In this document: positions 8,813 through 17,450 of the stretch, one piece after another
Layout of the letters: each line of letters starts with the position of its first letter
Numbering within the stretch: the first letter of the stretch is position 1
Assembly: GCA_020025545.1 (NCBI GenBank)
Contig: JAHHRX010000018.1
Coordinates: 1 to 41,055, forward strand
Origin: Oscillospiraceae bacterium
GTDB taxonomy: Bacteria > Bacillota > Clostridia > Oscillospirales > Oscillospiraceae
Reading direction: 5' to 3'
DNA length: 41,055 nucleotides
The notes under the pieces: generated by a model
What the model was told of the DNA's origin: nothing
The model's input: the letters and a program-made list of their open reading frames with translations, nothing else
The model's database searches: none
Made by a program: the position numbers and the translations under genes

Positions 8813-10261
8813 TTACCTCGTTTCCTTTAGGTAAGCAGCAACCTCTTCCCGTTCATCTAAGTGATATTTCACACCGTTGATTTCCTGATAGGTTTCATGT
8901 CCCTTGCCTGCTAATACAATAATATCATTTTTTCCGGCAATGTCCATAGCATAGCGAATTGCCTGCCTGCGATCTTCTATTATAACATAGTTTTTGTGAT
9001 TTGTGGAGATGCCTGACACAATATCGCAAATAATTGCCATCGGTTCCTCGGTTCGGGGATTATCCGAAGTTATTACCACAAAATCTGCCAATCTGGCAGC
9101 AATTTCTCCCATAATCGGGCGTTTTCCGGGATCTCTGTCTCCGCCGCACCCAAAAAGAATGATAAGCCGTCCGGTGCAGAAATTTCTGGCAGAGCATAAT
9201 ATATTTTCCAGACCGTCCGGCGTATGTGCATAGTCCAGCAGCACCGTGTATGGTTTTTCCGGTGTGGGGATTCTCTCCGCCCGCCCCCGTGCTCCGCGAA
9301 CATCCGTCAGCGCTTTGGCTGCATCTTCCAGCGGCACCCCCAGCTGCAATGCAATCCCCAGAACAGTAAGCGCATTGCATACCGTGAATCTACCGGGGAT
9401 CTGTACCTGCACCGGAATTTTCCAATCCCTGTAATTTGCCGTGAAACTGACGCCGTCCGTCCGCAGGGAAATATCCCCAGCGGTGAGTTGGGCATCCCCG
9501 CCAACAGAGGTAGTGAGCATCTGCTCCGGTGCCGCATTGCGGATCACTTCAAAATAAGCATTGTCCCGGCTGATCACTGCCCGATCGCAGCGCCGAAACA
9601 GCTTCGCCTTGGTCATGCAGTAGTTTTCCATCGTTTTGTGGAAATCCAGATGATCCTGAGTCAGATTGGTAAAGGCAGCCACGTCAAAATGAATGCCGCC
9701 GATCCGCTCCAATGCAATGGCATGAGAAGAAACTTCCATTACCACATAGCTGCATCCGGCAGAACGCATTCGAGAAAGAAGCCCCTGCAATTCAAGACTT
9801 TCCGGCGTGGTGCGTTCAGTCGGAATCACCTGATCTCCCACCATGTTTTCCATGGTACCGATCAGTCCCACTTTTGCTCCCGTTGTTTTTTCCAGCACCT
9901 GCTTCAGCATCCGTGTGGTGGAGGTCTTGCCGTTGGTGCCGGTCACCCCGATGATTGTCATATCCTTTGCAGGATGGCTGTAAAAATTGCAGGCAATCAG
10001 TGCCATTGCCATTCGGTCGGATTCCACCAGCACATAGGGGACTTTTTCCGCAGGTTGTCTGGCAGTTACCACTGCCGTGGCTCCCTTTGCCATGGCCATG
10101 GAAATAAATTGGTTTCCGTCACAAGAAAAGCCGCTGACCGCAAGGAAAAGAGACCCGGCAGTCGCCTTGCGGGAATCACAGACAACATTGTCAATATCCT
10201 GTTCCATATCCGCCGTAAACTCCAGAACGGGAACATCGCGCAGCAGTTGCTTTAATTTCAT
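8813..10261 (-). CDS. murE: UDP-MurNAc-dipeptide ligase MurE, meso-DAP type
   Basis: A cytoplasmic ligase that adds the third amino acid of the stem peptide. The 482-residue form has the P-loop GVTGTNGKTSTT (K112), the carbamylated-lysine region TKAKLF (K218) and DYAHTPDGLE. The substrate motif DNPR (residues 400-403) is the meso-diaminopimelate signature, so the organism probably has DAP-type peptidoglycan. The frame is open to 10303, but that would overlap the PBP gene by 26 bases. The ATG at 10261 has an AAGGCGG site in the short gap after the PBP stop and gives the usual N-terminus. Confidence 0.96.
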   Translation of the reverse strand: MKLKQLLRDVPVLEFTADMEQDIDNVVCDSRKATAGSLFLAVSGFSCDGNQFISMAMAKGATAVVTARQPAEKVPYVLVESDRMAMALIACNFYSHPAKDMTIIGVTGTNGKTSTTRMLKQVLEKTTGAKVGLIGTMENMVGDQVIPTERTTPESLELQGLLSRMRSAGCSYVVMEVSSHAIALERIGGIHFDVAAFTNLTQDHLDFHKTMENYCMTKAKLFRRCDRAVISRDNAYFEVIRNAAPEQMLTTSVGGDAQLTAGDISLRTDGVSFTANYRDWKIPVQVQIPGRFTVCNALTVLGIALQLGVPLEDAAKALTDVRGARGRAERIPTPEKPYTVLLDYAHTPDGLENILCSARNFCTGRLIILFGCGGDRDPGKRPIMGEIAARLADFVVITSDNPRTEEPMAIICDIVSGISTNHKNYVIIEDRRQAIRYAMDIAGKNDIIVLAGKGHETYQEINGVKYHLDEREEVAAYLKETR

Positions 10262-10277
10262 ACAGTTGCCCGCCTTT

Positions 10278-12614
10278 CTAATCAGCGGCCTCGGTATCGG
10301 CAAATTGAAGCCTTACCGTAGTCCCCTCGGAAACCTTTGTACCCGCCGGAATGCTCTGCTCCGTAACAGTGACACGTTGGTTTTTCTCTGGATTTCCTGC
10401 TATTTGCAGGAAAAGCCCCAGATTTTCAGCCGTTTCCTCCGCCTGTTCCCGGTTCATCCCCACAAAATCGGGGACCTCCGTTTCCTGCTCCGGCGGCATT
10501 TCTCCCAAATAGAGCAGTATTTCGCTGTTTCCGGGAACGCCGGTACCGGCCGCGGGAATCTGTCCCGTGATCGTTTCCCCGTCCCCTGTTATTTTATATT
10601 TTAAGCCCTTATCCTTCAGAAGCTTTTCCGCTTCCTTGGCTGTCATGCCGTGAAGATCCTCCACAACAACAATCTGCCCTGCGGCATCTTCGGGCGTAAA
10701 ATTCTGTTTCACTGCCAGATACGGGAGAATATCTCCCATAACCGCTCCCACCGTGGGAGCTGCCATAACACCGCCGGAAATATGGATTCCGGTAGTGCGG
10801 GAAGGTGTGTCCAGCGCAACCAGTACAATATACTCCGGATCGTCCATGGGTGCAACCCCTACAAATGATACGATTTTGTCCAGAGTCGGTCTGCCGTTTT
10901 CGTCTAATACATCTATTTTTTCGCTGGTACCGGTCTTTCCGCCTATGGAAAATCCGGCTACCGCTGCATTTTTTGCCGTTCCCTCAGTAACTACGGATTC
11001 CAGAAGACTGCACATCGTCTTGGAGGTTTCCGGGTTGATGGTCTGGCGTATCACCGTAGGCTCCTGTTTGAGGACAGTTTTTCCTTCCGCATCCACCGCC
11101 TCGGATACAAGGTACGGCTCCAAAAGATTCCCGCCGTTTACCACTGAAGCAATGGCACGCACCAGCTGCATGGGCGTCAGCTTAAAGGTCTGGCCAAAGG
11201 AACCGGAGGTGAGGGATGCAGTTCCCCATTTATCGGTATTTACGATCAGGTCCTTGGAAAAGAAAACACCCTTGCTCTCTCCTGCCAGATCGATTCCTGT
11301 TTTTTCCATAATGCCGAAGCGCTGTACATAATCATAAAACCGTTCGCCCCCCAGCTTGAGGGCAATATGTGCAAAGGCAATGTTGCAGGAATTCTGCAGC
11401 GCCTGAGGTGTTTTTTCCGCTCCATGTCCCTGATGACGCCAACAGTGCAGCAGCTGGGAGCGTCCGGGGATATGCTCGGAGCCTCTGCAGTAGAAATTGG
11501 TATTAAGATCAATGGCACCACAGTCCAGCGCCGCCGCCATGGTCAGTACCTTGAAGGTGGAACCCGGCTCATACCCGTCGGAAATGCATCGGTTACGCCA
11601 CTGTTTGAGCCGTGCCTCCGTCAGTGCCTTCTCATAGGCTGCGAGGCCTGTTTTATAGGCATCGCTGCCCTGGGGATTTGTCATGGCTGCCAGCTTCATC
11701 TGCTCCAGCTCCTGCTTGACCATTGGATTTCCAATCTCCAAATACTGGTTGGGGTCGTAACCGTCAAGATTGGCCATAGCAAGGATTTGTCCGGTTTTTA
11801 CACTCATGACGATGCCAAAAGCGCCGTTTTGCACATCGTATTTTGCGATAGCCGCACGCATCTGCTTTTCTAAGCAGGCCTGTACCGTAGTATCTATGGT
11901 CAGGATTATATCACAGCCGGGGATGGATTCCACATATTTTTCGTAGGAGTACGGCATATCCATTTCGTTGTTTCCCTTGGTGGTAATGACCTTTCCGGGG
12001 ATTCCCTCCAAGTAGCGGTTATAGGCAGCCTCGACGCCTTCGCATCCGGTGTTGGAGGCGTTGGTAAAGCCGATGATCTGAGATGCCAGCGTTCCATAAG
12101 GATATGCCCGCTTGGAATTCGGCTCCAAATGAATGCCGCTGATGTGGTTATCGTTAATAAACTTGCGGATCTTGGCCCCATCCTCCCGGGATATTTGGGT
12201 ACCCACCTGTTTATAGCGCTTTTTTAGGTCAGCACCCTGACTGCGAATCCACTCAGGATCCTCATGGAGGATTTCCCCCAGTCCCCTGCCCACAAGCTCC
12301 ATATCTGCCTTGGACTGCTTCAGCTCATGGGGATCCAGATAGACATTTTCGGTTCCCTGGGAAATTGCCATGATATTCATGTTGCGGTCGTAGATGGTTC
12401 CCCGATCCGCTGTCACATAAGTGGTTCTGGTCTGATTGCGCAGCGCAAGGTTTCGATAGTACTCAAAATTGGTAATCATCAAATAATACAGCTGGCAGGC
12501 TATGGGCACGAATGCCGCCAGCCCCAGCACCGCCATGACCCAAAGGATCCGGCGATGCTGACCGGAATCTCCCCGGATCCGGGAATATTCCTGCCTTTCT
12601 TTCCGTTTTGCCAT
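10278..12614 (-). CDS. spoVD: Class B penicillin-binding protein with PASTA domains (SpoVD/FtsI type)
   Basis: A membrane-anchored transpeptidase that cross-links septal or spore peptidoglycan. The 778-residue protein has a basic head, one membrane segment (about residues 23-45), a dimerisation domain and a transpeptidase domain with S352-TFK, S409-C-N and K560-TGT. Two C-terminal PASTA repeats follow (about 645-706 and 711-773). SpoVD of Bacillus has one PASTA domain and PBP2B has two, and only one such gene is present here. It may therefore serve both division and sporulation (inference). An AAAGG site lies about 10 bases before the ATG. It ends 17 bases before murE. Confidence 0.93.
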   Translation of the reverse strand: MAKRKERQEYSRIRGDSGQHRRILWVMAVLGLAAFVPIACQLYYLMITNFEYYRNLALRNQTRTTYVTADRGTIYDRNMNIMAISQGTENVYLDPHELKQSKADMELVGRGLGEILHEDPEWIRSQGADLKKRYKQVGTQISREDGAKIRKFINDNHISGIHLEPNSKRAYPYGTLASQIIGFTNASNTGCEGVEAAYNRYLEGIPGKVITTKGNNEMDMPYSYEKYVESIPGCDIILTIDTTVQACLEKQMRAAIAKYDVQNGAFGIVMSVKTGQILAMANLDGYDPNQYLEIGNPMVKQELEQMKLAAMTNPQGSDAYKTGLAAYEKALTEARLKQWRNRCISDGYEPGSTFKVLTMAAALDCGAIDLNTNFYCRGSEHIPGRSQLLHCWRHQGHGAEKTPQALQNSCNIAFAHIALKLGGERFYDYVQRFGIMEKTGIDLAGESKGVFFSKDLIVNTDKWGTASLTSGSFGQTFKLTPMQLVRAIASVVNGGNLLEPYLVSEAVDAEGKTVLKQEPTVIRQTINPETSKTMCSLLESVVTEGTAKNAAVAGFSIGGKTGTSEKIDVLDENGRPTLDKIVSFVGVAPMDDPEYIVLVALDTPSRTTGIHISGGVMAAPTVGAVMGDILPYLAVKQNFTPEDAAGQIVVVEDLHGMTAKEAEKLLKDKGLKYKITGDGETITGQIPAAGTGVPGNSEILLYLGEMPPEQETEVPDFVGMNREQAEETAENLGLFLQIAGNPEKNQRVTVTEQSIPAGTKVSEGTTVRLQFADTEAAD

Positions 12615-12647
12615 ATGACACCGGCCTTTCTGATTGGCTTATGCTAT

Positions 12648-12682
12648 CAATGGGCAGCAAGGGAAACCCTCGCCGCCCATTG
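12648..12682. other. Hairpin in the ftsL-PBP gap
   Basis: The 103-base gap between ftsL and the PBP gene holds an inverted repeat, CAATGGGC (12648-12655) with GCCCATTG (12675-12682). A second short stem AGGG(AAA)CCCT lies inside it. No T run follows on the minus strand, so it is not a classical terminator. It may be an RNA processing or stability element; this is inference. Confidence 0.45.
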
Positions 12683-12717
12683 CAGCTCTATCCTAATCAT
12701 ATTGGCCGGCAGGCATA

Positions 12718-13182
12718 TTATGCAAAAAGCCCTGCAAGAAATGCGCAAAAATCACTCCATACAGAAGTCTCGTTGGGCTTCTGCGCCACCATGACCGGCA
12801 CCGCAACCTGCCGGGCATCCTCCTTGGGAATCATGCCCATGGCCAAAGCGATCTCGCGGATCTCCTCCTCGTCATAACCTTCGGAATATTTCTGCTGCAA
12901 CTGTGCATTTTCCTGCTGCAGCTCCTGAACATATGCCTGCAGACGGGCAGCCTCCTTGTTCTCCTGCACCAGCTGAAAAACACCGACTGCCAGCATCACC
13001 AGCAAAACTGCTGCTACGGCGATGCCCAGCAGCGCTGCGGGATGAATCCGGACCAGTTCAGTTTTGGGCTTCTTCAGCTTCGGAAGTCTGGCCTTCTTTT
13101 GTACAGGAGCTGCCTCCATTTTGTAAGCCATGGTTCCCGATACATAGCTGTTGATATATTGAACATCCGGTCTTTTCGACAC
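12718..13182 (-). CDS. ftsL: FtsL/DivIC-like septum formation protein
   Basis: A small bitopic divisome protein. The 154 residues contain a basic cytoplasmic part, one membrane segment (about residues 48-70) and a leucine-zipper-like coiled coil (about 72-101), the FtsL/DivIC architecture. The start codon is GTG at 13182 with AAGGAG 8 bases upstream. The tail after the coiled coil (DEEEIREIALAMGMIPKEDARQ) resembles the conserved end of the family. Position between rsmH and the class B PBP is the standard ftsL locus, which decides the name despite low sequence conservation. Confidence 0.85.
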   Translation of the reverse strand: MSKRPDVQYINSYVSGTMAYKMEAAPVQKKARLPKLKKPKTELVRIHPAALLGIAVAAVLLVMLAVGVFQLVQENKEAARLQAYVQELQQENAQLQQKYSEGYDEEEIREIALAMGMIPKEDARQVAVPVMVAQKPNETSVWSDFCAFLAGLFA

Positions 13183-13206
13183 AACAATCGCTCCTTAGTA
13201 ATGTTG

Positions 13207-14142
13207 TCAGATTTTCTCGCACACTCTGAGCTTTGCGCTCCGTGCTCTGGGGTTGGCATCCAGCTCCGCCTGCCCGGAAACAATGGGCTTTCTGGTAATG
13301 ATCTTCACCTGCGGCTTTTTTCCGCAGACGCAAACCGGGAAGCTGGGCGGGCAGGTGCATCCCTTGGCTGCCTCTGCCATGCCATTTTTTACAATACGGT
13401 CTTCCAAAGAATGGAAGGTAATGATCGCCAGCCGACCGCCGGGGTTCAGCTTGGGGATCGCTGCGTCCATCACCTGACGGACGGCGCCTAATTCGTCATT
13501 GACGGCAATGCGGATAGCCTGAAAGCTTCGCTTCGCCGGATGCTGCTTTTCACGCAGCGCCGCTGCCGGCATTGCCGAGCGGATAATGTCCACCAGCTCC
13601 AGGGTGGTCTGAATGGGAGTTTCTTCCCTTCTGCGGCAAATGGCATGGGCAATCTGGGGCGCATAGCGCTCCTCACCGTAGTCAAAGAGGATTCGCCGCA
13701 GCTGCTCGTAAGACCAGGTGTTTACGATGGTTTCTGCCGTAAGGCGGTCCCCGTTATCCATGCGCATATCAAGGGGCGCATCCACCATATAGGAAAAGCC
13801 CCGCTGTCCATCGTCCAGCTGCGGAGAGGAAACGCCGAGATCCAGCAAAATTCCATCCACACCCGCAATTCCCAAATCGTCCAAAACATTACCGATCTGG
13901 CAGAAATTGGAATGTACCAGTGTCACCCGGTCACCGAACGGCGCCAGCCGTTCCCCGGCTGCCTTAAGGGCTACCGGATCCCGGTCAATACCGATTAATC
14001 TGCCGGTTGTAAGGCGCTGGGCGATTCTTGCCGAGTGCCCGGCACCGCCCAGAGTGCCATCTACATAAATACCGTCGGGACGGATGTTAAGCCCATCCAG
14101 GCACTCCTCCAGCAATACAGAAACATGATGAAATTCCGTCAT
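13207..14142 (-). CDS. rsmH: 16S rRNA (cytosine1402-N4)-methyltransferase RsmH (MraW)
   Basis: Methylates N4 of C1402 in the ribosomal P site. RsmI, encoded at 18152-18982, modifies the 2'-O of the same nucleotide. The 311-residue product begins MTEFHHVSVLLEECL and has the SAM-binding YVDGTLGGAGHS, LDLGVSSPQLD and the FHSLEDRIVK block. The frame is open upstream to 14226, but that region is inside mraZ. The ATG at 14142 overlaps the mraZ stop as ATGA and has a GGAGG site about 10 bases away. Confidence 0.96.
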   Translation of the reverse strand: MTEFHHVSVLLEECLDGLNIRPDGIYVDGTLGGAGHSARIAQRLTTGRLIGIDRDPVALKAAGERLAPFGDRVTLVHSNFCQIGNVLDDLGIAGVDGILLDLGVSSPQLDDGQRGFSYMVDAPLDMRMDNGDRLTAETIVNTWSYEQLRRILFDYGEERYAPQIAHAICRRREETPIQTTLELVDIIRSAMPAAALREKQHPAKRSFQAIRIAVNDELGAVRQVMDAAIPKLNPGGRLAIITFHSLEDRIVKNGMAEAAKGCTCPPSFPVCVCGKKPQVKIITRKPIVSGQAELDANPRARSAKLRVCEKI

Positions 14143-14567
14143 AGCCCGATTGCCTCCAAAGACGCCAGCAGCTTGTCGGGGGTGAGATTCTCTCTCTCGA
14201 AGGCAGCAAATTCTTCGCTGTCCCAAATCTCCGCCTGACCGGCTCTGCCGACGATCATAACTTCTTTTTGAATGCCTGCATAGTCCAGCAAAAACTGGGT
14301 CAGGCCGAAACGATACTGTTTATCCGGCTCGCACTGTGCAGCGTTCATAAAAATGAGACTGGTCGCAGCGCCCTTTTGAGAAATAGGAAGGGAGTTGTAG
14401 TTATCGCTGAGAACCTGCCAGTCGGCAGCGGTGTAGACGGTGAGACAGCGATGGCCGCAATTGACGCCCAGCGTAACGTAAAAGTCAGAGCCAAGCTCCT
14501 GACGCAGCTTCGCCGGCACGAAAAGACGGTTCTTGTCGTCCAGCTTTGCCTGATATTTACCGATCAT
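14139..14567 (-). CDS. mraZ: Transcriptional regulator MraZ
   Basis: A SpoVT/AbrB-like DNA-binding protein that represses its own dcw operon and sits first in it. Two MraZ domains are visible, each with a D-K/R-R pattern: LDDKNRLFVPAKLR near the N-terminus and QYRFGLTQFLLDYAG in the second half. Three in-frame ATGs exist (14585, 14576, 14567). The last is chosen because GGAGGAG lies 9 bases before it and IGKYQAKLDDK is the usual family N-terminus. The first ATG has a weaker GTGGAG site and would give 148 residues. Confidence 0.93.
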   Translation of the reverse strand: MIGKYQAKLDDKNRLFVPAKLRQELGSDFYVTLGVNCGHRCLTVYTAADWQVLSDNYNSLPISQKGAATSLIFMNAAQCEPDKQYRFGLTQFLLDYAGIQKEVMIVGRAGQAEIWDSEEFAAFERENLTPDKLLASLEAIGL

Positions 14568-14579
14568 CGTTGTCATCTC

Positions 14580-14618
14580 CTCCATTTTTCTCCACTTTAC
14601 TACCCTTTTGCTCCACTT
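14580..14618 (-). promoter_or_regulatory. MraZ-box-like array (four repeats, 10-11 bp period)
   Basis: Read on the minus strand, four 8-base units follow one another: AAGTGGAG (14618-14611), AAGGGTAG (14607-14600), AAGTGGAG (14597-14590) and AAATGGAG (14587-14580). Starts are 11, 10 and 10 bases apart, one helical turn each. The array lies between the -10 box and the mraZ start and its last unit runs into the ribosome binding site. MraZ is known to bind short tandem repeats with a helical-turn spacing upstream of mraZ, so this is the likely autoregulatory operator. Confidence 0.72.
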
Positions 14619-14624
14619 AGAGAC

Positions 14625-14653
14625 AGTATAATACGAATTTGCAAAAAAATCAA
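14625..14653 (-). promoter_or_regulatory. Sigma-A promoter of the dcw operon
   Basis: TTGATT (14653-14648) and TATACT (14630-14625) are 17 bases apart on the minus strand, ahead of mraZ. Transcription would start near 14618, exactly where the MraZ-box-like array begins, so MraZ binding would block transcription initiation. Confidence 0.82.
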
Positions 14654-14727
14654 TCTTTATTCTTCATATTTTCGCATTTTTCTTTAAAAACACCGTGAAT
14701 TCCCAATTTTCAAACACTTGTTCTAAA

Positions 14728-17052
14728 TCAGCAAGCATAATGCATCCCGTCTTTTTCCAGACTTCCCAGAATCCGGGGCATCTTTTTTCCGGAGCGGAGC
14801 AGGAATTCTGCCAGAGGACCTTCCACTTCGTTCTGCACCAGCCGACGCAAGTCACGGGCGCCGTCCTTAACCCTGCACCGACCGGAAAGATACCCGGGAA
14901 GTTCTTCCGGAAGCGTAAGTTCCGTACCCAGTGCCGTCATCCGCTGCTGCAGCTGGGCGATATACTTTTGAGCAATCTGCTCCAGCTGGGGCCGGTGAAG
15001 CGGTTTAAAGGCCACGATGCGGTCAATCCGTCCCAAAAATTCCGGGGCAAATGTCTTTTCGAGGCAGGTCTCCCGCATTTGCGCATTGCCCTCCGGCTGA
15101 AATCCCAACCCCTCCCCGCGAATGTCGCCGCCGGTGTTGGAGGTCATCACAACGATGGCATTTTTAAAGCTGACACGCCGCCCGGTGGATTCCGTGAGGA
15201 CACCATCCTCCATAATCTGAAGCAAAATTCCGATTACATCCGGATGGGCTTTTTCCAGCTCATCCAGCAGTACCAGACAATAGGGACGACGGCGGACAGC
15301 CTCAGTGAGCTTTCCGCCTTCTTCATATCCCACATATCCGGGGGCCGCACCGATCAGTCGGGACACCGACTGCTTTTCCATATATTCCGTCATATCCAAA
15401 CGAATCATGGCATCCCGGCTGCCATACATTTCTTCTGCCAGTGCGCGGCACAGTTCCGTCTTGCCCACCCCTGTGGGACCGGTAAAGAGCATACAGGCTA
15501 CCGGGCGGCTGCAATCCCGGATGCCTGAAAATCCCCGGCGCACCGCCTCTGCCACAGTATGCACCGCCTCCTGCTGACCCATAACACTTTCCGACAAGGT
15601 TTGCTCCAGCTGTAACAGTCGCTGGCGCTGATCGGCAGTGAGCCGTCCCACCGGGATTCCCGTCCGGGCAGACACCGCCCATGCCACATCCGCCGCAGAC
15701 ACCGCCCGTGGCCGCTGGAGCCCCTCGTTTTTGGCAGCCATTTTCTGCATTTTGTCCCGCAGCTGCGCCGCTTTTTCAAACTGACTCTCCCGCACAGCTT
15801 CGTTTAACTGTTCCTTCAGCTCCACACAGGGGTTCTGTCCGCTGTGGCGCAGCTGGGTCATGTGCGCATAGGATGCTCCCTCATCAAGCAGATCGATAGC
15901 TTTGTCCGGAAGATAAAGATCCGGCAGATACCGCACAGACAGCCTTACCGCCTCCCGGACGGCATCATCGGTGATCCGCAGATGGTGGTGCTGTTCCAGT
16001 CCCGGACGCAGAGCAAACAGAATCTCCAGCGCCGCCTGTTTTTCCGGCTCTTCCACCATAACCGGCCGGAAGCGCCGCTCCAGCGCCGGATCCTTTTCGA
16101 TAAATTTATGGTATTCCGCTATGGTAGTAGCTCCCAGTACCTGCAATTCTCCCCGCCCCAAAGCAGGCTTCAGAATATTTGCTGCATCGATAGCACCCTC
16201 TGCCGCCCCGGCTCCCACAATGGTGTGCATTTCATCAATAAATAAAATTACATCGCCGCTGAAGCGAATTTCCGACAGTACATCCCGAAGGCGTTCTTCA
16301 AATTCTCCCCGATATTTGGTGCCGGCCACCAGATGAGACATATTGAGACTCACAAGGCGCTTATCCTTCAATTGGGGCGGTACATTTCCCTGCGCAATTC
16401 GCTGCGCAAGTCCCTCTGCAATGGCGGTTTTTCCCACCCCCGGTTCCCCGATCAGCGCAGGATTGTTTTTATTCTTTCTGCAGAGAATACCGATTACCAT
16501 GTCAATTTCCCGATCCCTGCCGATTACCGGCTCCATCGCTGCCGCCTTCTGCACCAGATCCTCGCTGAATTGTTCTAACAGTTTCATAGAATATCCCTCC
16601 TTTTGCAATGGAAGAGGCGTTTCCGCCTCCCGCTGTAAGCGTTTGAGTGCCTGTGTAAATATTTCGTTCTGGTCTGCCGCCGCTGCTTTTAAAACCGTCT
16701 GGGCGCCGGTACCTCTGCTGCGAAGCAGGGCCAGCAGAATATGGAGGCTGCCTACCTGCCGATGTCCCAATATCTTGGCCTCCCGTCCCGCTCTGCGCAG
16801 GATGGTCTTTGCAGCTTTTGTAAGTCCCTGAGGTAGCGGAAGTCCGGGCTCGCCGCTGCCTTGAAGCCGAACCGTCAGAATTGTCAGTACATCAGCCGGT
16901 ACGCCGCAGTATGCCAGAATATTTCCTGCCCCTCCGCCTCTCAGAGCCAGTGCCAGCAGGATATGCTCGCTGCCCACATAACTGTGCCCCAGCTTTTGCG
17001 ACTGAGCAGCCGCCTCCAATACCAGTTTCTCCGCCTCCCGTGTAAAGTACAT
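14728..17052 (-). CDS. clpC: ClpC-type AAA+ unfoldase
   Basis: A Hsp100 ATPase that unfolds substrates for ClpP. The 774 residues hold two Clp_N repeats (about 1-140), AAA-1 with GEPGVGKT (202-209) and FIDE (271-274), a short middle region with a UVR motif (about 411-438), and AAA-2 with GPTGVGKT (525-532), LLDE (595-598) and sensor-2 GARDLRR (731-737). An LGF tripeptide (649-651) fits the ClpP-docking loop. The ATG at 17052 has a GGGAGGG site, and the open frame further upstream is only promoter DNA. ctsR, mcsA and mcsB, usual partners in Bacillus, are not adjacent, and no CtsR box was seen. Confidence 0.93.
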   Translation of the reverse strand: MYFTREAEKLVLEAAAQSQKLGHSYVGSEHILLALALRGGGAGNILAYCGVPADVLTILTVRLQGSGEPGLPLPQGLTKAAKTILRRAGREAKILGHRQVGSLHILLALLRSRGTGAQTVLKAAAADQNEIFTQALKRLQREAETPLPLQKEGYSMKLLEQFSEDLVQKAAAMEPVIGRDREIDMVIGILCRKNKNNPALIGEPGVGKTAIAEGLAQRIAQGNVPPQLKDKRLVSLNMSHLVAGTKYRGEFEERLRDVLSEIRFSGDVILFIDEMHTIVGAGAAEGAIDAANILKPALGRGELQVLGATTIAEYHKFIEKDPALERRFRPVMVEEPEKQAALEILFALRPGLEQHHHLRITDDAVREAVRLSVRYLPDLYLPDKAIDLLDEGASYAHMTQLRHSGQNPCVELKEQLNEAVRESQFEKAAQLRDKMQKMAAKNEGLQRPRAVSAADVAWAVSARTGIPVGRLTADQRQRLLQLEQTLSESVMGQQEAVHTVAEAVRRGFSGIRDCSRPVACMLFTGPTGVGKTELCRALAEEMYGSRDAMIRLDMTEYMEKQSVSRLIGAAPGYVGYEEGGKLTEAVRRRPYCLVLLDELEKAHPDVIGILLQIMEDGVLTESTGRRVSFKNAIVVMTSNTGGDIRGEGLGFQPEGNAQMRETCLEKTFAPEFLGRIDRIVAFKPLHRPQLEQIAQKYIAQLQQRMTALGTELTLPEELPGYLSGRCRVKDGARDLRRLVQNEVEGPLAEFLLRSGKKMPRILGSLEKDGMHYAC

Positions 17053-17106
17053 TCTATTCCCTCCCTTCGCCCCAAAAGTGTCGCCACGGAAATAAAAAAA
17101 TATACG

Positions 17107-17135
17107 AGTATAAAAAAAGGAATTGCATTTTTCAA
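17107..17135 (-). promoter_or_regulatory. Sigma-A promoter of clpC
   Basis: TTGAAA (17135-17130) and TATACT (17112-17107) are 17 bases apart on the minus strand. The -35 box lies inside the spacer of the ferredoxin promoter on the other strand, so the two promoters overlap physically. Confidence 0.72.
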
Positions 17136-17150
17136 AATACATGCTAGAAT
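17123..17150 (+). promoter_or_regulatory. Promoter of the ferredoxin gene
   Basis: TTGCAT (17123-17128) and TAGAAT (17145-17150) are 16 bases apart. The -10 is preceded by TGC, which makes an extended -10. The start near 17157 gives a leader of about 50 bases. Confidence 0.72.
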
Positions 17151-17207
17151 AGAGTTGCATTCGAGCACATATGCAGATGCATAACAACATGTATTGGAGG
17201 GAAAATC

Positions 17208-17378
17208 ATGGCTTACAATATTACTGATGCTTGCGTCAAGTGCGGTTCCTGTGCTGACAGCTGCCCCGTTGAGGCTATTTCCGAAGGCGAAGACAAGTAC
17301 GTCATCGATGCTGATGTCTGTGTCAGCTGCGGCACCTGTGCTGACAACTGCCCCGTTGAAGCTATCGAGGAAGGCTGA
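17208..17378 (+). CDS. 2[4Fe-4S] clostridial-type ferredoxin
   Basis: A 56-residue low-potential electron carrier of the soluble anaerobic type. Two CxxCxxCxxxCP motifs are complete: C9, C12, C15, C19 and C38, C41, C44, C48. The two halves are near-repeats, both ending CPVEAI, as expected of the ancient duplication. GGAGG lies 8 bases before the ATG. The gene has its own extended -10 promoter and its own terminator, so it is monocistronic. It points to an anaerobic metabolism. Confidence 0.95.
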   Translation: MAYNITDACVKCGSCADSCPVEAISEGEDKYVIDADVCVSCGTCADNCPVEAIEEG

Positions 17379-17395
17379 TTCTTTTGAATCCGCAG

Positions 17396-17438
17396 TCAGT
17401 CTGCGCAGGCTTAATCGGCCTGCACAGGCTGATTTTTT
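17396..17438 (+). terminator. Intrinsic terminator of the ferredoxin gene
   Basis: A 15-bp imperfect stem (17396-17410 with 17418-17432, one C/A mismatch and one wobble) is followed by six T (17433-17438). The next gene's ribosome binding site begins directly after it. Confidence 0.85.
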
Positions 17439-17450
17439 ATGGAGGTAACT

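Noticed and set aside
17053..17207. CtsR or CIRCE heat-shock operator before clpC
   Set aside because: Neither the CtsR heptad repeat nor the CIRCE dyad is present in the divergent promoter region.
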